Origin: Paraspadella gotoi
Lineage: Eukaryota > Chaetognatha
Direction of reading: 5' to 3'
Assembly (NCBI GenBank): GCA_051294375.1
Contig: CM119267.1
Coordinates: forward strand, 3,522,192-3,586,191
Length of the DNA stretch: 64,000 nucleotides
This document shows, one piece after another, positions 21,338 to 34,318 of this stretch. The notes below the pieces were generated by a model, which had not been told where the DNA came from, made no database searches, and saw only the letters and a list, made by a program, of their open reading frames with translations. How positions within the stretch are numbered: the stretch's first letter is position 1; every line of letters starts with the position of its first letter. Position numbers and translations under genes: made by a program.

Positions 21338-21502
21338 ACGACTCATGTTATATGTATGTCGCCTGGCGCCTGTTTGTTTAATGTATCGTTAACAACAATA
21401 TGATCTCAACTTTTTAGCGCCTTTGCGGGTCCGCATACCGTGCGCGTGCGTACGTAAATTATCATAAATAAAAAAGATTATAAGCTTACACGGACTCCCA
21501 AG

Positions 21503-21887
21503 ATGAGCACCTCTCCGAACACGAAGGTCACTTCCACCCCAACTCCATCCGAAGAGATGTTCTACCTCCCTCCTCCAAAGATTAGAGGGCCCAAGGAAGA
21601 GAGTTACCGGGAAAAGATGAGTCGAAAGATTAAAGAAAACCCAATGGTTCCCGCCGGCGCCGTCGTCACAGCAGGTTCCATGGAGACGCAGAGTTTTTGC
21701 TCCCCTCCTCTTCATTTTCGATTAAACCGCGAGGTTAACTTCAGGCATCCTCATCGCGGGATTGTTCTCCATGAAATCTCGGAACACGGCTCTGTCTCAA
21801 AAGCTGATGCGCGCCCGAGTAGCGGCTCAGGGACTAACTATTTTCGCGTTGGTGGGAGGGATGTTATGGGCCGCCCGCGATGATTAG
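21503..21887 (+). CDS. HIG1-domain protein (HIGD2-like)
   Basis: Two exons (21503-21674, 21745-21887) encode 104 residues. The HIG1 hypoxia-induced domain is clear: REKMSRKIKENPMVPAG, then a first membrane helix, a short loop with the signature MRARVAAQGLTIFAL, and a second helix. In animals these proteins sit in the inner mitochondrial membrane and help assemble or stabilise cytochrome c oxidase and respiratory supercomplexes. The N-terminal extension before KENPMVPAG is more like HIGD2A than HIGD1A, but orthology is not settled. The intron (70 nt) lies inside the first helix. Confidence 0.88.
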
Positions 21888-22557
21888 ATTAGATTAAAAC
21901 GCAATCGCCTTTTTCTCTTTGTAAAATGGTCCCGGGGATTTGTGGAGAGAATCCATTAACTCGGACGTTAATTTCCGTTAGTAAAAAATTTAAAACACGG
22001 AGCCAATGAATGACTACTAAGTGACTAAGTGACTTAGTAAGTCTGAGGAATCGCCAAAACTATTCAACATTGACGCGAAATCTTTTAATGGTCTCGAAAT
22101 TCGGCGACATCTCGATATTTCGGTGAATCCAATTGCTCTTGTGCACTCGATTCGCATAAACATTTTTAGGCAATGGATAAGATTTATGGACGATTTGCAT
22201 ACATTCTATATAATATAATCTATATAATATATATATCATATACGGCATATCTCATCACCAACAACATCTGATAAGTGATTTCCAATCCGCGATTCTTACA
22301 AAACATTCATAGTAATTATACTTGTTGAGATACTAATTTATTTCGTTGATTTTTTTCTTAATTACGTCTCTTTTTTTTAATCTCAGCCAACGAATGTAAG
22401 TTGGAACGCAAAAAAATTTTGATAAAAAAAAGATTAAATCATTAAGTATTTAACCTTTGATCACTAAAGTAGGGTTGCTCGTCGTTATTTTCGTTGTTAA
22501 GCTTGGAATTTCAACATCTTGCATATTTTCGTTTTGCGAACAGCGAAGGATAATGTA
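21888..22557. other. Intergenic spacer upstream of DNA2
   Basis: About 670 bases, AT-rich, with a TA-rich run near 22200-22240. In-frame codons run upstream of the chosen DNA2 ATG to about 22519 but without an earlier ATG in good context. No RNA gene or repeat element is recognised. Confidence 0.5.
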
Positions 22558-25500
22558 ATGGCCAAATCCGTCGTCAGCGGGTCGCAGAAAAAGACTCCGA
22601 AAAAAGTCAGTCCACCCGTTAAAAGAGGTCAAAAACTGACGCCGGAAAAGGGTCAGGTCACCATCGACTCTTTCTTCAAGAAACGGCAACCAGAGGAGAC
22701 GACGACGACAGCGACGAAAAGAAAGATAGATTTCGCTTCGACGTCCGAAGCGGACAAAACGAAAAAACGCGACTCGAAACGATCGACGAAAGTTGGCGAG
22801 GAAGTTTTGTCGAAGCCGCAGAAAACCTCTGATTTGTCATCGGGCGACGATTTTCAGTCTCCGTCTCGATCCAAACTCGGGCAAAAGCTCCGACTCATCA
22901 ACGGCTATTCTCCCAACGATGGTCGACCTTCGACCTCGAAACCTCGGGAGGAGGCAAGCGACGTCGATATTCTCGGAGCCTCGCCCCCGCGCCCGGCGAC
23001 GGCCAAGGAAAATGTTCGGCGTCTTTCGCCGAGGCTTCTTAAATCCTCGATGCGGGCGGCGCTGAACGCCTTCGAAAAAGCCAAGCGGTGTCAACGTAAC
23101 CCTTTCCAGGACTGCGAATCGTGGCCTAAGCCCGATTTGGCCAGAGTAGTTCCCGACGCTAATGGACGAGGGGAAAGGAGTGAGTGTGGATCGAGCAAGG
23201 AGAACGAAGCCACCGAGAATTCCAATGCGTCGGTGACGACGTCGAAATGTAAAGTTATCGATGCCATCGCCGACGGCGTTCCGCTTGATGACGTCATCCC
23301 GCCCACGCCGGAAATTAAACCGAAGAAGATGAAAAAGGCTAAACCCAAAAAGCGCGACGATGAACTCGCGTCACACGACGCGGTCGACGCGCAATTTTCT
23401 AGAGTTGGGGAACGAAGAAAACGTCATTCGGACGACGGTTACGACGACGCCGGCGACGCTGATTCGATCAAATATCGAAAACGCCTCAAAACCTCCGTCG
23501 AAAGTTCGGGAAGCGATTTAGAAACGGAGATTCCATGCGGGGCCGACTCCGGCGCGAGTCAGGGTTTCGAACCGCATTTAAACGAGAGAGATTTTACCCG
23601 TGTAATGAAGCCTCTCTGCGACGTCTCATCTCAAAACGCGAAAAGCGTCCTCGACACTTTGAGTCTACCCTCTTCATCCATCAAACCTCCCGAATCGTTG
23701 ACTTCTCAAGACGAAATCGACGTGGCTCTTTTGCGCCGTCGCGTCGACAATCTTGCCGATTCGTTTGTCAACAAAAGGCCGCCGAGTTCGACAGAAGACG
23801 AGCGTGCGCCGACGACTAGCGACGCCGACGGTGATGACACGAGCGCAAATCTTTTCGATTCGACGCCGCAGTCGTCCGTCGGGAGGAACGAATATCGAGA
23901 AACTCAGGGGCTCGAACCGTCTGACCTCGCCGATTTGTTGGACGCCTCTTTCGACGAGCCTTTCGAAGAGCCTTTCGAAGTTGACGACTCTGTTGATCCA
24001 ACGCCGTGCGCGGATTACGGACGCCACATCGTCGTCGCCGTGGAGAGGTCCGAGTCGGAAGTGCGGCTCGAATTGGAGGAGTGGTCAACGAAGGAAAGAC
24101 GAACTGTGTCGCTGAGAGACTTTTGGGTCGACACTTTGGTGGAAGAAGGTTGGTGGTTGCTCTCAGTTCTGAATCTGATATTTATATAATATATTTCCGC
24201 CATTCGTTTCATATACATAAACCAGTTATAAAACATAGATGTGAATGAAATTTATAAGGTTCTGATATCGGCTTTTTTAAATTTCTAGTTAAAGAACATT
24301 TTATTTTATTTTATCTTTAGGAAACGTGGTTAACGTCATCGGTAGTTTCACGAACGGTTATTGCTGCATCGATTCTCAGGGAGACAATTTCTTGGTCGTT
24401 TCTCCCGACACGCTCATTAATGGCACTGCCGTCGCTGGAGCAATAAAATGCTGCCGAAAAACCGTTTTGAATGAAGCTTTTAAAGGGTAAGGTGAAAGAC
24501 ATAGAATTTTAATCGCAGAATACTAATTTCGATGTTTTTAAAATCAGTCTTGAATCTGGCAACATCCACATGCTCAAAGGAACCGTCCTCCATCTCATAT
24601 TCCAACAAGCCCTGAAAACTTCATCCTTTGATCTCGACTCTTTGCGGAAGACGGCATCGGCGGCTCTCACCTCGGATTCCGTCCTCAACGACTTGGTGCA
24701 GATCGGCGTCGATGAAGCTGACTTCAAGAAACAAATCGAAGACTCGTTGGTCGCCATCAAAGTCTGGGCGGAGCGGACTATTTCCCGGCTGAGGAACGAG
24801 ACGCCCCCAAACAAGCCCGACGGGCCGCCCGAAGTCGAGGGCGTGGAGGTGGAAGGAGTTACGGACATTGAGGAGAACTTTTGGAGCCCGCTCTTGGGAC
24901 TCAAAGGAAAAGTAGACTGTAGCACTGAGGTGACCCTTCATCGACGATGCGCTCGACGGTCTAGGGAGACGCTGCCGCTCGAACTGAAGACTGGCAAAGC
25001 CGCGCCCAACGCGGAACACAACGGTCAAGTCTCCTTATATTCTCTTCTCTTTAACAAGCACCGACCGGACAGAGTGTGCGAAGGGGGTTTGCTGGTTTAT
25101 CTTCAAGGAGCCAGCTCTACCTACGTGCCGAGGAATTCTCAGGAAACTCAGGTGAGAGGACAAAAGGAAAAAGATATTATTGCAAAGTTAGAATCTAAAT
25201 ATCATGCCCGTCGTTTATCGAACTTCAGGCGTTGATTCAACAACGTAACCGAATCGCCGCCCATGTTCGTCGCGGCACGCGGGACCTTCCCGAACCCGTC
25301 ACCAACGAGCGAACGTGCAAGTGGTGCCCTCACCAAATGTCCTGCGTCCTTTACAAAAAGATAGAGAAGGAAGACTCGGGTCGACTTCCGATCGGCGGTC
25401 CTTCCTTCGACACTGTGGCGCATTTGACTTCGAGTCACGCGGCCTACTTCGCCAAATGGAGTCGACTCATCGCCACCGAAGCCGCGACTGATGGAAAAGG

Positions 25501-25589
25501 AAAGAAGAACTCGCACTTTTGGTGCCGAACACCGGAAGAGCAGGAGCGGTCGGGTGAGAAATTTGAATTTGGGAAATAAGTTTTGGTTG

Positions 25590-25621
<32 letters not shown>

Positions 25622-28070
25622 AAGAAAAGTGAATCCATTTGACAGGATGGGGCTTATCCCGCATGATCCTCTGCCAAGCGGAAAGAATTTCCGGCCACGA
25701 CGGCGTTCTCCACACCTTCAATAGGCCTTCGTCTCCGCTCGTCGACAACGCGTTTGGCGTCGGCGACTCCGTCGCCGCGACGCCGATGAAACCACGCCCG
25801 TGGCGGAACAGATTAGCGATCGGCGTCGGAACCGTGAAGAGTTCCGACCGAAAGAGAATCCAGATTATTTTGGACAGGTTAATTTGAAGTTTTTTTTTTT
25901 TTGTTTTTGTTTTAATTTCGACCCGAATTCTCTTTTTCAGAGATTTGCGGGAACTCTTACCCGAGGTGGAAAGTTGGCGTCTGGATCGAGTGGAAATGTA
26001 CGACAATTCCGCCGCCTCTTACGTCAATTTGATTAGACTCATGGAAGATTCGCCGAGGATGAAACGCCTCAGGTTCGGTAGGCGCGTATTGATCGCTCTT
26101 TATACGTTTATTGCTTTGTTTTATTATTATCTCTGAAACTTTCGGCTCCATCAGGGAACTCTTGATCGATTTCAAGCCGCCCACTTCCGATCGAACTTGT
26201 CACAGAAATTTAATCGTGAAAACGAAAAGTCTGTTGCGTTCCTTGAATTTGAATCAGCAACAGGCGTCGCTTCGATCGCTCATGGCTCATGACTACGTTC
26301 TCATCCGGGGCATGCCGGGTGAGTAATGGATATTTGACTCGTTTGAACTTACTGATAATTGAACTTATAGTGTAGATAAAATTCCTTTTAAAACTGAAAA
26401 TAAAATGAAGGCGCTGGAAAGACGTCGACCATCGTGGCGTTAGTTCGCGTCCTCGTTACCATCGGAGCGTCAGTGCTGTTGACGTCCTTCACCCATTCCG
26501 CCGTTGACAACATTCTTTTGAAATTAGGTGCGTTAGCAGAGATAGTTTTGTTCATTCTTAAATACTTTGATGTTCATTAGTTTTTCAACCCGACAGTTGA
26601 TACCGAAGTTTCATTTTTGCGCTTGGGACGAAAACATCGGATCCATTCGAAGCTTGCCGAGTTCGGTGCGGACGCGGCCTTGGAATCTCTCCGTCGCGAG
26701 AGAGGCACCGCCTTGAGTGCCGGCGACGTGTCAACGATGTACTCGTCGTTTTCGGTCGTAGCCACGACCTGCTTGGGTCTCAAGCATCCCGCCATCGCCG
26801 GTCGAACCTTCGACTATTGCATCGTCGACGAAGCTTCTCAGGTTTGTCGCGTGTTTATAGTAAAACGTAAGATTTGGAACCTTACACAATGTATTACACA
26901 TCCACCTATCGATGGTTTTGATTTTATTCTTGTCCTTTTTAAGGTTCTCCAACCCGTTTGTTTGGGTCCGTTATTCCACGCCAAAAAGTTCATTCTCGTA
27001 GGTGATCCGCAGCAACTGCCTCCCATCGTCACTTCGAGAGAGGCGCTCAAGGATGGCATGGACGAGTCTCTGATGATGTCGCTGATGAATTCGCCTGGAA
27101 AATGTCTTGTCGATCTAAACGTGCAATACAGGTTTGGGTTAGAAACTGTGATGGACTTAATTGTCAAGATTATCATTTTGTTTGTTCATTTTGTTCGTGC
27201 AGAATGAACTCTGTAATCATGCGTCTGGCCAACGAAGTCGTCTACGAGGGACTCCTGGAATGCGGCGACGTCGCCGTCGAAAATGCGACTCTCCGATTCC
27301 AGCAGCACGACGCTTATCTCGAGGACAACTTCGGGCGTCGCGGGTGGATGACGACGGCGTTGAGTGGAGCCCTTTCGGCAGCGGCGCTTTTCTTGTCGAC
27401 GAGAGCGATGAAGGCGTTCGATTCATCCGTCGCCGGCGACGGCCACAAGGGTTTGACCAACGTGAAAGAGGCCGCACTCGTCAAGCGTTTGTGTCAAGCT
27501 TTGGTCGGCGGCGGAGTGAGCGTTGATTCCATCGGCGTCATCACTCCCTATCGTTCCCAAGTCGCTTTCCTCAAATCATTTCTGGCGTCGCCTTTCTCCG
27601 CGACACTCGTTTCTCAATCTTCGACAGCCGATTCAAAGTCGACGATGACAACGACGCAGTCTTCCTCGCCCACGCGGCGCTGCGCTCCTTTCGCGGCGAC
27701 GATGCTGGATGGAGTCGAGATCAACACCGTCGATCAATACCAGGGACGCGACAAGTCGATCGTCATCGTCTCCTTCGTGCGCTCCCGACCGTCGCTGGGA
27801 AATTCCGATGAGACCTCGCAACATTCGGGCGAGGAGACGAAAGAGTCGATGCCGACCACTATTCTGCACGATCTTAGAAGATTGAACGTAGCCATTACCA
27901 GGGCCAAACATAAGATCATTCTCATCGGAGATCCGGTGACGTTAAACGATTTCCCGCCTCTCGCCGCCGTGCTGGCGTCTCTCGCTAAAAACGGCGCCGT
28001 TATCTCATTGCCGGAGTCGGCGCACGAGGACGACGCTGCGGAGCCGGTTGACGACAAGAAAAAAATTTAA
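22558..28070 (+). CDS. DNA2: DNA replication helicase/nuclease DNA2, long form
   Basis: Eleven exons (22558-24148, 24321-24486, 24548-25151, 25229-25553, 25646-25877, 25941-26072, 26155-26318, 26411-26527, 26597-26841, 26944-27131, 27203-28070) all join in frame to 1543 residues. The enzyme trims Okazaki flaps and resects broken ends. RecB-type nuclease: GLKGKVD and PLELKTGK (about 700-735). Iron-sulfur cysteines: IKCCRK (about 572) and [11 protein letters not shown] (about 816). Superfamily 1 helicase: Walker A GMPGAGKT (about 1071), [18 protein letters not shown], and late motifs [10 protein letters not shown] and [13 protein letters not shown]. Human DNA2 is about 1060 residues. The extra about 480 N-terminal residues are disordered and basic, as in yeast Dna2, and carry a PIP box QVTIDSFF near residue 34. 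GINS3 follows 151 bp downstream. Confidence 0.95.
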
Positions 28071-28221
28071 TACTGACGGAGACATTCCATTTACATCAAC
28101 GTCTTGACCTCGCCGATTTTTTACGACCAATTATTCCATCTTTTACCTCGTTAACTGTTTATTTACTACAATTACCTCGTTTCTTTTTTCGTTTTTTATT
28201 AGAACCTATTATTTGAGAGCC

Positions 28222-29102
28222 ATGAACCATTCTCTGAACACTTCGACTTTTAGCTCTAGCGCCCGAGCATCTGCTCCTCCCTCCGATACATACGAAGAGA
28301 GCTTCTTTGACCTTGACGACATCTTGGCTTCGCAAGAACGCGTCGGCTGCGTCCTGGAGACGGAGCTACGCGGACTGGGCTTCCTAGACGCAGGCATTGA
28401 CAGCCCAGATCTCGCCGCCGGAACAAAGCTGGAGCTGCCCTTTTGGCTCGTTAGAGATCTCTCCGGGCGGAGACGGGTGCTAACCCCTGAGTTGCCCAAG
28501 GCCTATCGAGAAGGTGGACACGCCTTTTGCCCGAATTTTTAAAATTCGTTTTTCTCAAGTTCTTTTTCAATGTCCTAGGCTATCGCCAGATCCTCCAAGC
28601 CGACGCTTCCGTCGTGGACCTTAATAAATTGGGTCCCTACTACTACGACTTGGGGAGAAAACTATGCGACCTTGACGCCATTCGCGAAAAGGACGACGTG
28701 CAGAGGTCGCTCATCGAAGCATACAGCGTGAGATTCCGAACGATCATGGACGCGTCGCAGAATATCATGAAGGTGGGATGAGAATGCGACGTTACTTAAA
28801 TTTATTTTAGTCGACTTATTATATTTGGTTTTTGTGAATCAGGAAGATCCTTCGGTTTGGACGAAACGGTTGGACGCGACCGAGAAGAATCTTTTCCTGG
28901 AAGGCCAGCGGGTAGGTGTTTGTAGGTGTTTGTAAAAGGTTAGGGGGGGAAAATATTATTATTTACATATCTTTGTTCCCAGGTCATGCACGATTTGACC
29001 AACTGGGAAAAACGTGAAGCCCAAAAAATTGTTGCATCACAAATGGTGCTGAATCACAAAAAACGACGGCTCATAGAAAAAGACAACGATGTCACTTCCT
29101 AA
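28222..29102 (+). CDS. GINS3: GINS complex subunit 3 (PSF3)
   Basis: Four exons (28222-28513, 28579-28772, 28843-28911, 28983-29102) give 224 residues, close to human PSF3 (216). GINS is the tetramer that joins CDC45 and MCM2-7 to make the replicative CMG helicase. Family blocks: FFDLDDILASQERVGC, GTKLELPFWL, LTPELPKAYREGY, ADASVVDLNKLGPYYYDLG and RFRTIMDASQN. The gene starts 151 bp after the DNA2 stop, on the same strand, with an acceptor-like TTTTTTATTAG 20 bp before the ATG. Two replication genes are therefore neighbours, possibly co-expressed. Confidence 0.95.
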
Positions 29103-29224
29103 ATCCTTATTTTTAACTCATCATTCGTTCTACTTCATGTTGTTGCCTTTTTTTCGTTGCCTTAAATATTTAAATTTTTAGGCGGCTTTTGTTCCGCAGA
29201 TTTACCGAAGTTTGCTTCGTAAAG

Positions 29225-30903
29225 ATGGCGCTTAGTGGGTGGCGTCTCTCTTCAAGACTCCGCCTTTTGCACTCGCGACTCGCGTTTCAGCAATGCAATT
29301 TGATGCACTCATCTCTGCCGCTCTCTCGCGGCGGTCGCATCCGCATACAGGACGTCCATGACCCGGCCAAGATGCAGAAAACGATGAACAAAATTATGGG
29401 AATCGAGAATCCCGAACGAAAGAGACTCGCTTACAAACCGGGAACGCAGCGCCTCACCAACGCCGCCGCATTAGAAGCCAAGGACTTTGAGGTCGTGACT
29501 CGTAAGTCCAACGATCGATTGTGGGATCGATGATCATTTACTTAAAATGTTGAATCAATTCGCTTTTACAGTCGATCAAGAAAAAGATAAACCTTATTTT
29601 GGTCCGACCCCCGGAAACACGAGGAGGGCTAAGCAGTTGAGCGACGTGATGTTTTTAAGAATAACTGGTGGGTGAGTTGATTCCCGAAATTACCCTAAAT
29701 TATCAATTTGACAATTTTGATCGATGACCAATTGACGGACCCATGACCATCATTTTGTCTTCAGAGATGATTTATTCGGACAGCATTCACCCGATTTTCC
29801 AATCACATTCTCTCGAAATCACCCGGGTGCAGATGAAGCCAGACATGAGGAATCTCGACGTATTCTGGACGATGACCGGAAACGAGTTGGTGGACCGAGA
29901 AATTGCCGAGACGCTCAACGGCGAAGCCTGTTGGGAAATCAGAAAACAAATCGCCAGCCTCCAGGTTTTCGACAAAATTTTAACATTCGAAAATTGACAA
30001 TCGAGCCCCATTTTCTTGGAATTTTGTTTCTCCACGCCCCCTTCTTCTTTCGCCCCGATTATCCCAGGTGATGGGCCGCGCCCCAAAGGTCCGTTTCGTT
30101 GGCGATGACTCTCGCATGAGACTCAATCACATCCATCATCTAATCGAAGTCGCCGACAAACCCCCGGACGACGAATCCCTCGATGTTGAAGAGTCTCCCT
30201 CGCCCGATTCGTCTTCGAACGATGTCGAGGACTCGGCGAGGATCCCGTCTTTGACTTTTCCACCGGACGCGCCCACGTGGAGCGACGCCGCCGAAACCGT
30301 CACCCCGAGGACGACCAATCCATTCAATCTAAATCGTGACAAAATGATGGCGCTAATTGAGGCGCAAATGGGAAAGGCTCGGAATGTGGAGAAAGGCGTT
30401 GAGGATTCCATGACGATGGGTAAGTGAGAAAAGACCTCGCATGCACAAGATATGATTTAGTATTAAGCAATATGAATCGTATATATATATATTTACAAGT
30501 GCATTTTTATTTTTTTGCTAATATCTCGTTTTTTATGGTAGAATCATTTTACAAGGCCTTTAATAGCAGAACGTTTATATTGAGCATACTGTCTAGTAGA
30601 TAATATCTAGATATGTTTTTATTCTCTGTCTTCTTTTTCAAGTTTGATAATGTTTTTTTATAATTCCCAAAATTACTCAATCACATGAATAGGGATGCTC
30701 AATAATTAGTACTCTTGTTTTTCGTCGACCCAGCTTCAGCTTCTGCGGCCGCCAATGAAGGAGCCTCGAAATCACCATATCAATCTCGCGCCGAGTTGAC
30801 TCGTTTTATTAGACAAAGAAAAAGAAAGATGTGGAAAAAACCTCCGAGGGACGATTATGTCGCTTTCGAAGAGTTGGAAGAGGAAGATCACAGACTTCCG
30901 TGA
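29225..30903 (+). CDS. RBFA: Mitochondrial ribosome-binding factor A
   Basis: Five exons (29225-29501, 29572-29667, 29765-29964, 30068-30419, 30734-30903) encode 364 residues. RbfA-family proteins bind the small-subunit rRNA near helix 45 during late maturation; the animal form works in mitochondria. The N-terminus (MALSGWRLSSRLRLLHSR) is an arginine-rich amphipathic presequence. The KH-like core includes MIYSDSIHPIFQSHSLEIT, PDMRNLDVFWTMTG and RKQIASLQVMGRAPKVRF. A low-complexity acidic region and a basic tail (RQRKRKMWKKPPRDDY) follow, as in metazoan RBFA. It starts 122 bp after GINS3 and ends 90 bp before CHM. Confidence 0.88.
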
Positions 30904-30993
30904 AAATTTTTACTTTCTCCCTTTTTTGTGTAGTTTGTTCTCCTTTCTCTTTTCAGTTATTCTTTGCTCTGTTTAAAAAAAAAGTTTATCATC

Positions 30994-33900
30994 ATGGAAG
31001 ACTTGCCACGAACTTTCGACGCCATCATTCTTGGCACCGGAATGCCTGAGAGCATCCTGGCAGCCTCGTTGGCCAGGATTGGTATGAAGGTGCTTCATCT
31101 GGACAGAAACGACTACTACAGCGGCGGATGGGCGACGCTGAATTGGGTCGGTCTCGACCAGTGGGTTCAACGGAATCAAGAGGGAGCAGGTGAGATGACC
31201 TCGTACAAATCGATAACTCTTAAAGCGGACATTGAGGCAACGATCGAGACGGAGATAAAACAGAGAGAGAGAGAGCGAGCGCGAGCGATGATCAGTTGCC
31301 ACAACGTTCCATTTCCTTGTCTTTCATTCCCGTGACTCAAGACTCGACGGAACCGACGCCAGAATCCATCGGTTCCTTGATCGAGGTTCATCGCTACGAC
31401 GACGACGCCGACGCTTCGCTCATCCAGGACGGGGAACGTCTCGTCAAGTTGCCCTTAAAAACGAAGCACTATGAGGACGTCAACGTCGCCTTTCATTGCC
31501 CAGAAAAATCAGCCGCCGTCGTAGAAGTGCCCGCCAGGACCGCCGACGTTGGCGTCGAAAATATTCCCCCGGCGTCGTCGACCGGCGCCTCTGGCGTCGC
31601 GAGTCCCGTCGACAAACCGGAGACGGACTCTGTTTCGTCGCCGAACTCGGTCGTCTCGACGTCTCGAGAACCAGCCTCGCCCTTGACCGGCTCCCAGGAA
31701 ATGAGGATCTCGCTCAACGACGACGGAGACGTGGGAGAACCCGAAGAGACGCCTCCGGAGCCCCCCTCCCCCGTCGTCGTCGAGAAAATGGAAACGGAGA
31801 GCAAGTGGACGCAAGATCGGCTGGCCAAAGAGTGGAGACGATTTAATATAGGTTAACTTATTTGATAATCTGAAATTTGTTGCCTTCTTTTTAAAAAACG
31901 AAATGTGAAATTTTCCTCGGGATTCGCGTTCAGATTTGGCGCCGAAACTTCTCTTGTCCCGAGGGGCTATGGTGGACCTCCTGGTTTCGTCCGACATCGC
32001 CAAATACGCGGATTTCCGCATCGTCTCCCGCATTTTGACGGTTCAGGGATCGAGTTTGAAGCAAGTCCCCTGCTGCAGAGCCGACGTCTTCAATAGCAAA
32101 GAGGTGTCTGTCTTAGAGAAGCGACTCCTCATGAAGTTTTTGACTTTTTGCATGGACTGTGATACGGAGGCTGAGGAGAATCGTGAAATCTGCGAGTTAC
32201 CTTTCGAGGAATATCTCTCTGAGGTTCGTTTTAGTATTAGTAGTATACCAATGTATTAAATGCGTCAAAAATCCACCGAAGTTATTCTTCCTTTTAAAGA
32301 ATCAAAAATTGACTCCCGTGTTGCGAAACTACGTTATTAATGCCATTGCCATGGCCCCGCTCAATGCCACCACGAAAGAAGGGTTGAAAAGGTAATTTTC
32401 TCTCATTTTTGAGAGACAGATTTTAAATTTAACCTCTCAATTGTAAATCCTCCAGGGCTCAAACTTTTTTACATTCCCTCGGACGCTACGGAAACACGCC
32501 ATTTTTGTGGACCATGTACGGTAGCGGAGAATTGCCACAGTGCTTTTGCAGAATGTGCGCAGGTTCGTGGTTTGGAAATAATTCAGAATATTTTGAAAAG
32601 TACTGCTAACAGTTTATAATTTTTTTAAAAGCCGAGTTGGGTATTCAAAAGTGTTGGCTACTAAATGATATTGACTGGTATAGTATTTAATGCTTCCAGT
32701 TTTCGGCGGCATCTACATTCTCCGCAAAACGGCGCGCAGCGTCATCGTCGGCGCCGATAAAGACGTCGGCGCGAACCGCGTCAAGGGCGTCATCTGCACG
32801 GGCGGCATGAGATTCGCTACCAAGTGGCTCATTGTCGAATCGAGTTACGCTCCGCCCGAATGGATATCTTACGGCGACGGTGAGAAAATGGTTTTTCGTT
32901 GATGGAAATTCTTTTATGTGTGAATAAAAATAATATGCTTTGCCTCTCTCCTTTTCCGTCGGTCAACTTCAAATGACCACATAATTTTTAGTGATTGAAC
33001 CCGACCTTTTAAGGTTACTATTTATTTATAGGCTGACTTAATAAGAATTTGTTATTCAATCTCGTCTGCCCGTTAAAGTAAAGTTTCTAAGGGTTTTTTG
33101 ATGATATTAATACTAATAAAACGAATATTATCCAAAGACTCTCGTCGTACTGTTTAAACGGGCGACGTCTTGAACGCGTGACACCTTGAGGCATAGAAAA
33201 TTACACATATATTTTCTGCAATGTGTTATATCCTTTTTCTCCCTCGCACCATCAGCTTCCTCTTCCACGCCGACCCGAATCTCTCGCTCGGTCCTCATGA
33301 CCGATCGCAGCGTTTTCCCCGCCGACGACAACCGCGACCACGTGACGCTATTGAACTTACCCTCTAAGTCTCCCGAAGATCCGCATCCGATCTCCGTCCT
33401 GGAATTGGGGCATACCTCGATGGTGACGCCCAAGGGTCTCGGCCTCGTGCACCTCACCAAATCGAACGGCGTCGACTGCCGCGAGGATTTTAGAGAAGCG
33501 GAAGAGCTCCTTTTTCGGAAGGCGGACGAAGGCGAGTTTTTAAACCGGATCGCACTTCAGTCATTTCGTTATTGTATTGACTATTGTATAATTGTATATT
33601 GGAACATTATTATCCAGATTCCCTCGACGGCGATGCCGACAAGCCCAACGTCCTCTGGTCTCTCCGGTTCAAGCACATTGACACTTCCGACGTCACGGTT
33701 CGTTCCGACGTCGCACCTTGCAATTTCCTCGTCACCTCGGGACCAGGCGCAGTCCTGGATTACGATTCCGCGGTGACGCAAGCGCGCGGCCTTTTTCAAA
33801 TCATCGCGCCGGATCGTAGCGCCGAAGAGTTTCTTCCGCCGGCGCCGAATCCCGAGGATATTTACGTGGAAGAGGTCGAAGCGCCGACGTCTTCGCAGCC

Positions 33901-34045
33901 GCCGGAGGCATCGCCCGAAGCGCCACCTGCCGTCTCTGAAAATAATTCTAACGATTCGCAAGAAGCGGGACAAGGGGACGTCGTTATAAATGAAGCGAAT
34001 CCCGCCGAGTCCGAAGAGACGAACGCGATGGACGTCGGAAACTAA
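30994..34045 (+). CDS. CHM: Rab escort protein (CHM/REP) with a GC-AG intron
   Basis: Eight exons (30994-31189, 31342-31851, 31934-32223, 32300-32391, 32456-32562, 32700-32879, 33256-33531, 33618-34045) encode 692 residues (human REP1 653). REP presents newly made Rab GTPases to geranylgeranyl transferase II and delivers the lipidated Rab to membranes. Conserved blocks: [18 protein letters not shown] with the GDI-type nucleotide-like motif, [74 protein letters not shown] and [13 protein letters not shown]. The insert between the first two blocks (about residues 66-215) is acidic and disordered, as in other REPs. The last intron begins GC (AAG|GCGAGT) instead of GT; no GT donor keeps the frame. 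The start is only 90 bp after RBFA. Confidence 0.95.
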
Positions 34046-34318
34046 CGATCGATCGATAAATATCCGCCTAATTGTATTCAATCGAATTAATGCTAGTCAT
34101 CGTTATTGTTTATTCCCATTGTTTGAAATCATGTGATCAAAAAAAAAAAAGATGATAATAGAATAAAATATACATAGCGGACTTCTTAACCCATGATTTG
34201 TTATTTTTTTTCTTTTGAATGCCGCTTGAAAATAAAATCCTATTTTGCTATCTCCTTTCCCGGTTAATAAAAAAAAAAGTGAAATGTTGGAGAAGTTGTT
34301 ATCTTCTCAATCCTCAAA

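Noticed and set aside
31190-31341. Read-through of CHM intron 1 as coding
   Set aside because: The open frame there is rich in RE repeats from a GAGAGAGC tract, and splicing at 31189/31342 restores REP alignment.
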